A stretch of 64,000 nt of DNA, from NCBI GenBank assembly GCA_030651695.1, contig JAUSCD010000005.1:186915-250914 (forward strand). The letters are read 5' to 3'. The notes beneath the pieces were generated by a model. That model was given only the letters and a program-made list of their open reading frames with translations, was not told the origin of the DNA and did not search any database. Numbering within the stretch: the first letter of the stretch is position 1; every line of letters begins with the position of its first letter. Source of the stretch: Pseudohongiella sp. GTDB taxonomy: Bacteria; Pseudomonadota; Gammaproteobacteria; Pseudomonadales; Pseudohongiellaceae. Shown here one piece after another: positions 15,984-24,708 of the stretch. Made by a program: the position numbers and the translations under genes.

Positions 15984-18618
15984 GTCGAGAACATCGTCAG
16001 TCTCAGTCGGTAACCCGGTCAAGCCCGGCACATTGGTCCGCGTCGCCCTCAGGCTGTTATGGAGAGACTGGCGTGGCGGTGAACTGCGTCTGTTGCTGCT
16101 TGCCATGATAATGGCAGTGACCTCGGTGAGTGGAATTGCGCTGTTTACCGACCGTCTGGAGCGCGCCTTGCTGCAAGAATCTGCCAATATGCTGGCAGCT
16201 GACCGGGTGATGAGCACTCGCGAACCACCGCCGCGGGAGCTGCTCACCGAAGCACAATCCATGGGATTGGCAACGGCTGAATATATCGCGTTCGCTTCAA
16301 TGGCGTTTTCCGATCAGGACAACCTGCTGGTTTCGGTCAAGGCCGTCAGCGATGCTTATCCACTGCGCGGCAGCCTGCAGGTTGCTGATCAGGTTTTTGG
16401 TGCGCCTTATGTCTCCGGACAGGGCGGCCCCTCTCGTGGTGAAGTGTGGGTTGAGTCACGGGTATTTTCAGGTCTTGATATCGATGTCGGCGACAATGTC
16501 TACGTTGGCGAGTCCGAATTCACCGTGACACGTGTGCTGGTACTCGAGCCTGACCGGCAGCAGGGCGGCATGATGGACAATGCCGGCCCGCGATTGCTGA
16601 TGCATCTGGATGACGTGCCTGAGACCAATGTCATACAGGCCGGAAGCCGGGCTTCGTATCGGTACCTGTTCGCCGGGGATCAACGCGCGCTTGATGCTTA
16701 CACAAGCTGGGTGCGTAACCAGTATGACGGACTTTATCGCCTGCGCGATGTGCGCGACGAGAGTGCTGAAGTCAGCGAAGCACTGAGTCGCGGTGAAAGT
16801 TTTCTGATGCTGGGAAGTCTGTTTGCAGTGCTGCTGGCAGGAGTGGCAATTGCACTGACAGCGCGGCGCTACAGCGAGAGACATTTTGATTACGCGGCCA
16901 TTCTCAAAACATTGGGCTGCACCTCCAATCAGATTTCCGTCATCTATTTTTGCATTCTGTTTGTGCTGTTAGTGCTTGCGGTTGCGGTGGGCTCCGCGCT
17001 GGGATGGCTTTTGCACGAAGGCATCCTGCGTATGCTGAGATCAGTCATTCCGATTGATTTGCCATCAGCATCAGGCATGCCCTTTGTGGTGGGTGCTTTG
17101 ACCGCGCTGATTTGTCTGTTTGCGTTTGCTTTGCCGCCGCTGCTGGCTCTTAAACATACATCTCCGCTGCGCGTGCTGCGCAAGGATATTGGTGATGCTC
17201 CGCTCAGCACAGCGCTGCCCTATGTGTTTGGTATTGTTGGCGGCCTGTCGCTGATTTTGTGGTACAGCCAGGATCTGCTGATCACAGGCATTCTGGTAGC
17301 CGGCGTGCTGAGTGTTGCGGCTGTACTCAGCGTGCTGTCGTATGTGCTGCTGCGTAGTGGCACAGCGGCGGGTATGCGCGCAGGCAGTGCCTGGATGCTG
17401 GCGATGTCAGCAGTTCGCCGCCGTCGTCGGCAAAGTGTGCTGCAGGTGCTGGTGTTTTCGCTCACCATTATGTGTTTGCTGACCCTTGGTTTGCTACGCA
17501 CCGATCTGATTGCAGATTGGCAGGCGCAGCTGCCAGAGAACACGCCCAATCATTTCCTGATGAACATCAATAACGATCAGCTCGATGGCATGCAGAATTA
17601 TTTCGATAGGAACAATCTGCAGGCGAATCCGTTTTATCCCATGATGAGTGCAGGTTTGCTGCAGGTGAATGGCGCACCGGCACCGTTGCCGTGGGATAAT
17701 GACAGGCCGGGGGCGCCAAGCAGCGTCACTGAACGAAGCGCCGGCGAGCCAGAGCCAGGGCTGGGCGCCGAAGCGGCAGCTGACTCAGTTGGTGAAGGCG
17801 AGATGCCGCGCCGTGTAGAAAATCGTCAGGTGACCTATACCGGTCAGCTGCCACCCGATAATGAGATTGTCGCGGGCAGCTGGTGGGCAAATGACAACCG
17901 TCCCAACGAAGTGTCAGTGGAATTGGACTACGCACAGCGTCTTGGCCTACAGCTTGGTGACGAGTTGGTATTTCGTCTCGGACAGGATGAAGTCACTGTC
18001 AACGTCACAAGTTTCCGCACAGTGCGCTGGGATAATATGCAGCCGAATTTCTTTTTCATTTTTTCTCCGGGCACGCTGGAGTTTATCGGCGCGACTTATC
18101 TTTCCACACTGTTGTTGGAAGGAGAGCAAAAAATGTTGCTGAACGATCTGTTGCGTCAATATCCGACCATTGTTGTGCTGGAAGTTGATGCATTGATTGA
18201 ACAGATTCAAACGATTATTGCGCAGGTCAGTTCTGCTGTCGAACTGATTGCGGTGCTGGTGCTGGTTGCTGGTGCGCTGGTGTTATTGTCATGTGTTAAC
18301 GCCACACTGGATGAGCGCTTCAGAGAGAACGCTATTCTGCGCACTCTGGGAGCAGGCAGAAAGCTGATAATGAGCTCACTGCTGATCGAGTTTGCATTCA
18401 TAGGAATGCTGGCTGGTGTCATTGCAACGCTCGGCGCAGAGGTCAGTGTTTATTACCTGCAGGTAGAAGTTTTCCAGCAGGAATTTTTTCCACATTATTG
18501 GGTCTGGTTTGCAGGACCCGTTGCCGGGACATTGATTATTGCCGGGCTCGGTGTCGGAGCGACGCGGCGAGTAGTCAATACCAGCCCGTTGGCCGTACTG
18601 AGGCATTTGTCAGGCTGA
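15976..18618 (+). CDS. ybbP: FtsX-family ABC permease YbbP
   Basis: 880 residues, a large inner-membrane permease with repeated FtsX domains. A first membrane helix follows LLWRDWRGGELRLLLLAM; a periplasmic domain (residues about 60-270) follows, then helix groups near 280-500 and at the C-terminus (TLDERFRENAILRTLGAGRK loop). This matches E. coli YbbP (about 800 residues). A Pro/Glu/Gly-rich stretch around residues 575-615 is likely a flexible periplasmic linker. GGAG lies nine bases before the ATG, inside ybbA. With YbbA it would form a MacB/Lol-type pump partnered genetically with the periplasmic TesA; a role in lipid or hydrophobic compound export is inferred. Confidence 0.92.
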   Translation: MAESRTSSVSVGNPVKPGTLVRVALRLLWRDWRGGELRLLLLAMIMAVTSVSGIALFTDRLERALLQESANMLAADRVMSTREPPPRELLTEAQSMGLATAEYIAFASMAFSDQDNLLVSVKAVSDAYPLRGSLQVADQVFGAPYVSGQGGPSRGEVWVESRVFSGLDIDVGDNVYVGESEFTVTRVLVLEPDRQQGGMMDNAGPRLLMHLDDVPETNVIQAGSRASYRYLFAGDQRALDAYTSWVRNQYDGLYRLRDVRDESAEVSEALSRGESFLMLGSLFAVLLAGVAIALTARRYSERHFDYAAILKTLGCTSNQISVIYFCILFVLLVLAVAVGSALGWLLHEGILRMLRSVIPIDLPSASGMPFVVGALTALICLFAFALPPLLALKHTSPLRVLRKDIGDAPLSTALPYVFGIVGGLSLILWYSQDLLITGILVAGVLSVAAVLSVLSYVLLRSGTAAGMRAGSAWMLAMSAVRRRRRQSVLQVLVFSLTIMCLLTLGLLRTDLIADWQAQLPENTPNHFLMNINNDQLDGMQNYFDRNNLQANPFYPMMSAGLLQVNGAPAPLPWDNDRPGAPSSVTERSAGEPEPGLGAEAAADSVGEGEMPRRVENRQVTYTGQLPPDNEIVAGSWWANDNRPNEVSVELDYAQRLGLQLGDELVFRLGQDEVTVNVTSFRTVRWDNMQPNFFFIFSPGTLEFIGATYLSTLLLEGEQKMLLNDLLRQYPTIVVLEVDALIEQIQTIIAQVSSAVELIAVLVLVAGALVLLSCVNATLDERFRENAILRTLGAGRKLIMSSLLIEFAFIGMLAGVIATLGAEVSVYYLQVEVFQQEFFPHYWVWFAGPVAGTLIIAGLGVGATRRVVNTSPLAVLRHLSG

Positions 18619-18673
18619 CTGTTGCCGGCAGCAGGCGCTGCCAGCTACAGTTCGACTGAAGAGGAGTAGTCGT

Positions 18674-19315
18674 ATGAAATTTTTCCAAAAAAACACTTCA
18701 AGACATCTGGCAGGTTTTGTCGTCTTGATGCTGGGCGTGATGTTTGCAGGACCCGCGTCCTCACAAGCCAACATAATGAGCGAGGGCGAAATACGTCGGG
18801 CGTGTGTTTACGGCGACTGCCAGAATGGCTTTGGGATCCTGGAAATTCGCACGGATGTCGGAACAGATCGTTACGAGGGTAGTTTTGCTGACGGTATGTT
18901 CAATGGCGCAGGTCGCTATGAGCAAATGATCAGTTCTACCGGCCGGTCTTACTACGATGGCGACTGGACTATGGGGGCGCGCGATGGTCGTGGCACATAC
19001 TGGAACGGTGTGTCCAGTTTGTATATAGGTCAGTGGCGAAATGACTATCGCCATGGTCAGGGATCCTACTTTTTTGGTTTGACTGACTGGGTGCCAAACC
19101 GCCACACCGAAGCCTGGTTGCGGGAAAATGTAGAAAACTATACGGGCGATTTTGTTGACGATCTTTATCAGGGACATGGAACTTACCGCTGGCCCGACGG
19201 TCAACGTTACGTTGGTACATTTTATGCCAACGAAAAGCACGGGCCCGGAACTTTCTTCTACCCGAGAGGCACTCGTCGGGAGCAAGAGTGGGAATATGGC
19301 CGTTTTGTTCGCTAA
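18674..19315 (+). CDS. exported MORN-repeat protein
   Basis: 213 residues. An N-terminal signal sequence (FVVLMLGVMFAGPASSQA) is followed by about five MORN-like repeats of the form YxGxWxxGxxxGxGxY: RYEGSFADGMFNGAGRY, YYDGDWTMGARDGRGTY, YIGQWRNDYRHGQGSY, YTGDFVDDLYQGHGTY and RYVGTFYANEKHGPGTF. Bacterial MORN proteins are poorly understood; in eukaryotes the repeats bind membranes or proteins. Two cysteines close together (ACVYGDC) just after the signal peptide could form a disulfide. It has its own GAGGAG ribosome site and sits 55 bases after ybbP and 13 before pdxH, so co-transcription is likely. No enzymatic domain is visible. Confidence 0.85.
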   Translation: MKFFQKNTSRHLAGFVVLMLGVMFAGPASSQANIMSEGEIRRACVYGDCQNGFGILEIRTDVGTDRYEGSFADGMFNGAGRYEQMISSTGRSYYDGDWTMGARDGRGTYWNGVSSLYIGQWRNDYRHGQGSYFFGLTDWVPNRHTEAWLRENVENYTGDFVDDLYQGHGTYRWPDGQRYVGTFYANEKHGPGTFFYPRGTRREQEWEYGRFVR

Positions 19316-19328
19316 CAGGTAGTAAAAA

Positions 19329-19967
19329 ATGGAATTGCAAGATGTTCGCCGCGACTATCGCAAAGGCACACTGACCCGTGATGAATTGTTGGATAACCCG
19401 ATAGAGCAGTTCAAGCTCTGGATGCAGCAGGCTTTGACAACTGATTTATCAGACCCCACTGCCATGGTGCTGGGCACCAGTGCGCGTGACGGTCAGGTCA
19501 GTCAGCGTGTAGTCCTGTTAAAGGGGCTGGACGAGCGTGGTTTTGTGTTTTTCACCAACTACGAAAGCCGTAAATCCCGTGAAATAGCCGTCAACTCCAA
19601 AGTCAGTCTGCATTTCCCCTGGTTTGCGATAGAGCGCCAGGTGATGATCGCTGGTGTGGCGGAAAAAGTATCGGTCGATGAGTCTCGTGCTTATTTTCAG
19701 AGTCGCCCGCGTGACAGTCAGCTTGCTGCCTGGGCTTCACCACAAAGTCGCGTCGTGAAGTCGCGGGAAGTGATGACGCAACAGCTGGATACGCTGAGCA
19801 AAAAATATGCGGAAAGCGAGATACCCTTGCCGGAATTCTGGGGAGGCTTTCGCGTGCGACCAAGTGAGATTGAATTCTGGCAGGGTGGTCCCAACAGGCT
19901 GCATGACAGATTTATTTATTCACTGCAACCGGGCGGGCACTGGCTTGTTGAAAGGCTGGCGCCATAA
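19329..19967 (+). CDS. pdxH: pyridoxamine 5'-phosphate oxidase
   Basis: 212 residues, the usual PdxH length. This FMN enzyme oxidises pyridoxine-5-P and pyridoxamine-5-P to pyridoxal-5-P. Signature segments are VRRDYRKGTL, MVLGTSARDGQVSQRVVLLKG (substrate/FMN), FFTNYESRKSREI, SRPRDSQLAAWASPQS, and the C-terminal FWGGFRVRPSEIEFWQGGPNRLHDR followed by WLVERLAP. It follows the MORN gene and converges with pfk, whose end is 24 bases away. Together with pdxJ upstream, two of the later B6 steps are within this window. Confidence 0.96.
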   Translation: MELQDVRRDYRKGTLTRDELLDNPIEQFKLWMQQALTTDLSDPTAMVLGTSARDGQVSQRVVLLKGLDERGFVFFTNYESRKSREIAVNSKVSLHFPWFAIERQVMIAGVAEKVSVDESRAYFQSRPRDSQLAAWASPQSRVVKSREVMTQQLDTLSKKYAESEIPLPEFWGGFRVRPSEIEFWQGGPNRLHDRFIYSLQPGGHWLVERLAP

Positions 19968-19975
19968 ACGGCGCC
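19958..19975. terminator. GC-rich hairpin between pdxH and pfk
   Basis: GGCGCC, loop ATAAAC, GGCGCC; the pdxH stop codon lies in the loop. It sits between convergent genes but lacks a T-tract, so it could act only as a weak or rho-assisted terminator, or as mRNA 3'-end protection. Confidence 0.35.
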
Positions 19976-19991
19976 GGAGACTGACTTCGGA

Positions 19992-21251
19992 CTACTCGTT
20001 CCACGCTGGCAGCTTTTTGTTGGCAAGAACACGTTTTAGTCTCGCGTACTGCGGCAATCCGTTTTTGTATGGCGGATAATCTTCGCCACGAATCAGCGGT
20101 GCAAAATAGCTGCGGGCTTTTTCCGTAATCCCAAATCCATCTGCAGAAATAAAATCGCGTGGCATGGGTTTTTCTATATTGGCAACGTCAGACAGTGCAG
20201 CTTCGCCAACCGTCCAGCGATAGGTTTTACCTGGCTTGCGCACGATGGTCGGCATCACAGCATTCTTGCCCGCCAACGCAAATTGCACAGCCGCTTTTCC
20301 CATCGCGTAGGCCTGCTCCACATCAGTAGCCGATGCAATATGACGCGCTGCACGCTGAAGATAATCCGCCACCGCCCAGTGGAACTTGTAACCCAGTTCC
20401 TGTTTGATCATATTTGCCAGGAAAGGTGCCACGCCGCCCAATTGGGTATGCCCGAAAGCGTCTTTTCCGCCAGCGTCTGCCAGGAACTTTCCGTCTTTAT
20501 AATGGGCACCTTCGGATACTACAATCGCACAATATCCAAAGCGTTTAACGCAGTCTTTGACTTTGTTGAGAAATGCTTTCTGGTCAAAGGCAATTTCGGG
20601 AAACACAATAATGTGTGGTGCGTCACCTTCGTGCTCGGCAGCCAAACCGGCGGCCCCGGCTATCCAGCCAGCATGGCGGCCCATCACTTCCATCACAAAA
20701 ACTTTGGTTGAGCTTTCGCACATGGAAGCCACATCGAGTCCTGCTTCGCGTATTGATACCGCCACGTACTTGGCAACCGAACCAAAGCCCGGGCAGTTGT
20801 CGGTGATCGGCAGATCATTATCAACAGTCTTGGGCACCCCGATGCAGGTAATCGGAAAGCCTTCTTTGATGCTGAACATGGATACCTTGTTGGCAGTATC
20901 TTGTGAATCCCCGCCACCGTTATAAAGGAAATAGCGGATGTTATGTGCCTTGAACACGTCCATCAGGCGCAGATACTCAGCGCGATTTTCGTCCACGCTT
21001 TTTAATTTGTATCGACATGATCCGAAAGCACCTGCTGGCGTATGTCTCAGAGCAGCGATGGTGGCAACGGATTCTTTGCTGGTATCAATCAGGTCTTCTC
21101 GCAAGGCGCCAATGATGCCATTAAGTCCGGCATAGACTTTGCCTATCTGGTCTCCATTGGCGCGGGCAGTCTCGATAACGCCACAGGCGCTGGCATTGAT
21201 AACGGCTGTTACGCCGCCGGATTGTGCGTAAAAAAGATTTGCTTTGGCCAT
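19992..21251 (-). CDS. pfp: pyrophosphate-dependent 6-phosphofructokinase
   Basis: 419 residues. Phosphofructokinase fold with YNGGGDSQDTA (nucleotide/PPi site), GVPKTVDNDLPITDNCPGFGS (catalytic region) and MGRHAGWIAG. The lysine in PKTVDND, where ATP enzymes have glycine (PGTIDND), and the Ser/Asp change in GGDS mark the PPi-dependent class, which makes the fructose-6-P to fructose-1,6-bisphosphate step reversible. I chose the ATG giving MAKANLFYAQSGG; the open frame runs 33 codons further upstream but that part is unconserved and lacks a better ribosome site. The gene is divergent from ubiX. ATP use cannot be excluded without assay. Confidence 0.9.
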   Translation of the reverse strand: MAKANLFYAQSGGVTAVINASACGVIETARANGDQIGKVYAGLNGIIGALREDLIDTSKESVATIAALRHTPAGAFGSCRYKLKSVDENRAEYLRLMDVFKAHNIRYFLYNGGGDSQDTANKVSMFSIKEGFPITCIGVPKTVDNDLPITDNCPGFGSVAKYVAVSIREAGLDVASMCESSTKVFVMEVMGRHAGWIAGAAGLAAEHEGDAPHIIVFPEIAFDQKAFLNKVKDCVKRFGYCAIVVSEGAHYKDGKFLADAGGKDAFGHTQLGGVAPFLANMIKQELGYKFHWAVADYLQRAARHIASATDVEQAYAMGKAAVQFALAGKNAVMPTIVRKPGKTYRWTVGEAALSDVANIEKPMPRDFISADGFGITEKARSYFAPLIRGEDYPPYKNGLPQYARLKRVLANKKLPAWNE

Positions 21252-21404
21252 GACGTAACCTGTGTGGATGCTGCCGCCGGCGATACCGTGCGGGGTGCAA
21301 TGAGGGGCGGACAGGGGCATAATGTTACAAATTGCGCGCCAGCTTGGCAATCACGCTCACTGCAGGGATGCCCTGTAAGCAAAACAGGAATTAATGGAAT
21401 TTGT

Positions 21405-21989
21405 ATGAAAAAGATCATTATTGGTATGTCTGGCGCCAGCGGTCTGATCTACGGCATCCGCTTGCTCGAGGTGCTGAAGGCGGATCCGCAGGTTGAAACC
21501 CACCTGGTAATGACGGCGTCCGCGCGTCTTAATATCAGTCTGGAAACCGACTGGCAGCCTGAAGCCGTCATCGCATTGGCTGACCAGGTTCATTCAGTAA
21601 AGGATCTCGCTGCCAGCATTGCCAGCGGCTCTTTTCGCACAGATGGCATGATCGTGGCTCCCTGCTCCATGAAAACTCTGTCGGCGATTGTCAATTCTTA
21701 CGCCGATAACCTGCTCACGCGTGCAGCCGACGTCATGCTGAAAGAACGGCGGCGGCTGGTTCTGATGCCCCGCGAGACGCCCTTACATGCCGGCCACTGC
21801 GAGTTACTGCTGAAGGCCTGCCAGATTGGCGCCATTGTGGCGCCGCCTATGCCCGCGCTGTATGCGCGCCCCAAAACTATTGATGACATGATCAATCACA
21901 ACGTTGGTCGGGTGCTGGATTTGTTTGATATTGAGTCGGGTCTGGTGAAACGCTGGCAGGGAGCTGCGCATGCTACACGCTCGCAATGA
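21405..21989 (+). CDS. ubiX: flavin prenyltransferase UbiX
   Basis: 194 residues. UbiX joins a dimethylallyl group to FMN, making prenylated FMN for UbiD-type decarboxylases in ubiquinone synthesis. Visible are the N-terminal IIGMSGASGLIYGIRLLE FMN-binding segment, VAPCSMKTLSAIVNSYADNL, RRRLVLMPRETPLHAGH and APPMPALYARPKTIDDMINH. Start: the ATG giving MKKIIIG; the frame stays open upstream but overlaps the pfk start region without conservation. The gene is divergent from pfk and converges with the DUF2390 gene three bases away. No ubiD lies in the window. Confidence 0.95.
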   Translation: MKKIIIGMSGASGLIYGIRLLEVLKADPQVETHLVMTASARLNISLETDWQPEAVIALADQVHSVKDLAASIASGSFRTDGMIVAPCSMKTLSAIVNSYADNLLTRAADVMLKERRRLVLMPRETPLHAGHCELLLKACQIGAIVAPPMPALYARPKTIDDMINHNVGRVLDLFDIESGLVKRWQGAAHATRSQ

Positions 21990-21992
21990 ACC

Positions 21993-22532
21993 TCAGAAGT
22001 TGCGTAACTGCGCAGTGTCAGAGCAGGCTGCGATGATCAGTGCGAGCAATTCTTTATCTCCGCCAGTGGCAAGCATATCCAGGTTATGCTGAATGTCAGA
22101 CACGGTTGCCTGCAGTAAAAATGGGTGATCCTGACACTTCTCGGCGATGACAGTCGAAGCCAGCGCATCCAGTAACAGCAACTCTGCCTTCAGCTCAGCG
22201 CTTTTTATCTGCTCGCGTAACGAATCCCAGGCCTGTTCACCAGTCACATTGTCTGAGGCATCAACCCCGGAGTTGTCTGATATCAACCGGTTTGTTTTCA
22301 TCCAGCGCCTTGCCCCGCGCAACGGGTTGATGAGGTGGGCACCGAGTTGTTGTGACATCTCAGTAGCCTGACTCAACTGTTGCGGGCTCAGTCGCCCGTA
22401 ACTGGCACCATACCAGCCGCAAAACAGCAGCAAAGGCACATCAACATTATTCCGGTCCTGCAAAGTCAGGCAGGCTTGTGCCACTCCGGCAATGGAATAA
22501 ACAGCCACTGCAAACGTTTTTATTTCCATCAT
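21993..22532 (-). CDS. TIGR02444/DUF2390 family protein
   Basis: 179 residues with no signal peptide. The start FAVAVYSIAGVAQACLTLQD followed by NVDVPLLLFCGWYGASYG matches the conserved N-terminal block of the TIGR02444 family, found in many gammaproteobacteria and of unknown function. The rest is mostly helical. Two adjacent ATG codons leave the start uncertain by one codon; AGGA lies about nine bases upstream. It is divergent from mpl with 91 bases between. No further function can be assigned. Confidence 0.75.
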   Translation of the reverse strand: MMEIKTFAVAVYSIAGVAQACLTLQDRNNVDVPLLLFCGWYGASYGRLSPQQLSQATEMSQQLGAHLINPLRGARRWMKTNRLISDNSGVDASDNVTGEQAWDSLREQIKSAELKAELLLLDALASTVIAEKCQDHPFLLQATVSDIQHNLDMLATGGDKELLALIIAACSDTAQLRNF

Positions 22533-22623
22533 CAAAGTAAATCCTTGTGTTCGGCAGTAGACGAAGTTCGGAATTGTACGATCGGATTTGCTAAAGTAAG
22601 CGCATCAGCTTACAGGAAACTTT

Positions 22624-24051
22624 ATGCACATCCACATACTTGGTATCTGCGGCACGTTTATGGGCAGTTTGGCGGTTTTAGCCAAAGAGCTCGGATTTTC
22701 AGTCAGTGGTTCTGATGCCAACGTATATCCGCCCATGAGTACTCAACTGGAAGAACAGGGTATTGTGCTGAGTGAGGGGTTTGACCCTGCGCACATGCAG
22801 CCACATCCTGATCTGGTGGTGATCGGCAATGCCATGTCGCGCGGAAATGCGGCTGTGGAGTATGTGCTGGACCAAGGTCTGCCGTACTGCTCAGGTCCGG
22901 AATGGCTGGCCCGATATGTGTTGCAGAATCGTTGGGTATTGGCAGTATCAGGAACTCACGGTAAAACCACCACCAGCGCGATGCTGGCCTGGATTCTTGA
23001 GTATGCCGGCATGAAACCGGGATACCTGATCGGCGGCGTGCTAAAGAATTTTCCGGCGTCAGCTCGTCTGGGCGAAAGCGATTTTTTTGTGGTTGAAGCA
23101 GACGAATATGACAGTGCATTTTTTGACAAGCGCTCCAAGTTTGTTCATTACCGTCCGCGCACCCTGATTATGAATAACCTGGAATATGATCACGCCGATA
23201 TTTTCCCTGATCTGGAGGCGATCCAGAAACAGTTTCATCATCTGATCAGGACTGTGCCGGCATCCGGCTTACTGCTGGTGCCGCATGATGATGCCGCTAT
23301 TGATGAAGTGTTGCGTCAGGGAAGCTGGACGCCGGTGCAGCGTTTTGGAGTCAGCGTTCGCGGAAGTGACGAACCAGATACTTGCAGCAAAGCGGCTGGT
23401 ACTGACTGGCAGGTCACCATGCTGAGTGCGGATGGCTGCAATTGCCAGATCACCAAGCTGGGGCCAAACGGCAATTACACCCGTGCCGTGATTGAATGGT
23501 CACTTACCGGGCGTCACAACGCCAGTAACGCACTCGCGGCAGTGGCGGCGGCACATCATGTTGGCGTGGATGTAAAAACAGCGTGCGGCGCCTTGTCTCA
23601 GTTTGCCAGTGTCAAGCGGCGCATGGAATGGCTCGGAGAGGTCGGAGGTATTCATGTCTATGATGACTTTGCCCATCATCCGACGGCGATAGCCACCACG
23701 CTCAATGGCATGCGACAGCGTTTACATGGTCAGACCGGCAGCCGGCTTATTGCCGTGATTGAGCCGCGCTCGGCAACCATGAAAATGGGAGTGCATCAGG
23801 CGACTCTGGCAGCTTCGTGTGCCGACGCTGATCATGTGCTGTGGATGGCTGGTGGAGGTAATGGTCTTGATGTCGATTCGGTTATTAAGGATAGTCCGGT
23901 GCCGGCAATCGGGTTTTACCAGATTGAAGAGATTATTGACTGGCTTCTTAATCATACGCGTACCGGTGATCATATTGTTCTGATGAGCAACGGTGGTTTT
24001 GGTGGTATCCACAAACGTCTGCTGACTGCGCTTCAGCAGCGCTATGGCTGA
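22624..24051 (+). CDS. mpl: UDP-N-acetylmuramate:L-alanyl-gamma-D-glutamyl-meso-diaminopimelate ligase
   Basis: 475 residues, Mur-ligase fold. Mpl re-attaches recycled murein tripeptide to UDP-MurNAc. It starts MHIHILGICGTFMGSLAVLAKELG (UDP-binding domain), has the ATP P-loop SGTHGKTTTSAM near residue 110, EADEYDSAFFDKRSKFVHYRP (catalytic and Mpl-specific), the H-N motif GRHNASNALAA, and the C-terminal domain with VYDDFAHHPTAI and IEPRSATMKMG. That wording separates it from MurC. AGGA lies before the ATG. It is followed ten bases later by the Lon-N-like gene, probably in one transcript. Confidence 0.95.
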   Translation: MHIHILGICGTFMGSLAVLAKELGFSVSGSDANVYPPMSTQLEEQGIVLSEGFDPAHMQPHPDLVVIGNAMSRGNAAVEYVLDQGLPYCSGPEWLARYVLQNRWVLAVSGTHGKTTTSAMLAWILEYAGMKPGYLIGGVLKNFPASARLGESDFFVVEADEYDSAFFDKRSKFVHYRPRTLIMNNLEYDHADIFPDLEAIQKQFHHLIRTVPASGLLLVPHDDAAIDEVLRQGSWTPVQRFGVSVRGSDEPDTCSKAAGTDWQVTMLSADGCNCQITKLGPNGNYTRAVIEWSLTGRHNASNALAAVAAAHHVGVDVKTACGALSQFASVKRRMEWLGEVGGIHVYDDFAHHPTAIATTLNGMRQRLHGQTGSRLIAVIEPRSATMKMGVHQATLAASCADADHVLWMAGGGNGLDVDSVIKDSPVPAIGFYQIEEIIDWLLNHTRTGDHIVLMSNGGFGGIHKRLLTALQQRYG

Positions 24052-24060
24052 GGTTTGAAA

Positions 24061-24681
24061 ATGCCCGCTGAGAGTGACCTGATTCCTTTGTTTCCTTTGC
24101 GCTCGGTATTGTTTCCGGGTGGTCGCTTGCCGTTGCAGATTTTTGAACAACGCTACATTGATCTGGTCAGCCATTGCATGAAGACTGACACCGGGTTTGG
24201 AGTCAGTCTGATAACAAAGGGTGATGAAGTGGTGAAGCCCGGCGCTCAACAGCAGGTCAGTCGGGTAGGGGTGTATGCCCGCATTGTTGACTGGGATCAA
24301 CTGCCAAATGGTTTGTTAGGTATTACAGTAGAAGGCGAGCGCAAATTTTCAGTGACCGACTGTTGGGCGCGGGATGACAAACTGTTGATGGCCTCAGTGC
24401 AATGGTGTGCTCAGGACTTTGTTGGACAGGATGTACTGCCATTGACGCAAGAGCAGGAGGGGCTGGTAGATTTGCTGCGGGATCTCATGGCTCATCCCTT
24501 GATTGAATCACTCGGGCTCGAGATGGATTACACCGACCAACGCCAGCTGGGGTGGCGCCTGAGCGAATTGCTGCCCGTGCCCGCTCATCAGAAGCAGAAA
24601 CTGCTTGAACTTGATGACACGTCTGAACGCCTGCAGGAAATTGAAAACCTGGTAGTGTCTGTTATGCGCCACAACAACTGA
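24061..24681 (+). CDS. Lon-protease N-terminal-like domain protein
   Basis: 206 residues. The start DLIPLFPLRSVLFPGGRLPLQIFEQRY is the hallmark of the LON substrate-binding (N) domain, and LPNGLLGITVEGERKF continues it. There is no AAA or protease domain, so it is a stand-alone member like those seen in many proteobacteria, perhaps an adaptor or regulator. GAGG lies seven bases before the ATG; a TTG two codons earlier is less likely. It follows mpl closely and converges with the CheW-like gene 27 bases away. Confidence 0.87.
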   Translation: MPAESDLIPLFPLRSVLFPGGRLPLQIFEQRYIDLVSHCMKTDTGFGVSLITKGDEVVKPGAQQQVSRVGVYARIVDWDQLPNGLLGITVEGERKFSVTDCWARDDKLLMASVQWCAQDFVGQDVLPLTQEQEGLVDLLRDLMAHPLIESLGLEMDYTDQRQLGWRLSELLPVPAHQKQKLLELDDTSERLQEIENLVVSVMRHNN

Positions 24682-24708
24682 AACTGATCCAAGGACTGAC
24701 GCTGGCCG

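Noticed and set aside
21252..21404. Upstream extensions of both pfk and ubiX through their shared intergenic region
   Set aside because: The open frames continue, but both proteins begin with their conserved family starts at 21251 and 21405; the extra residues match nothing.
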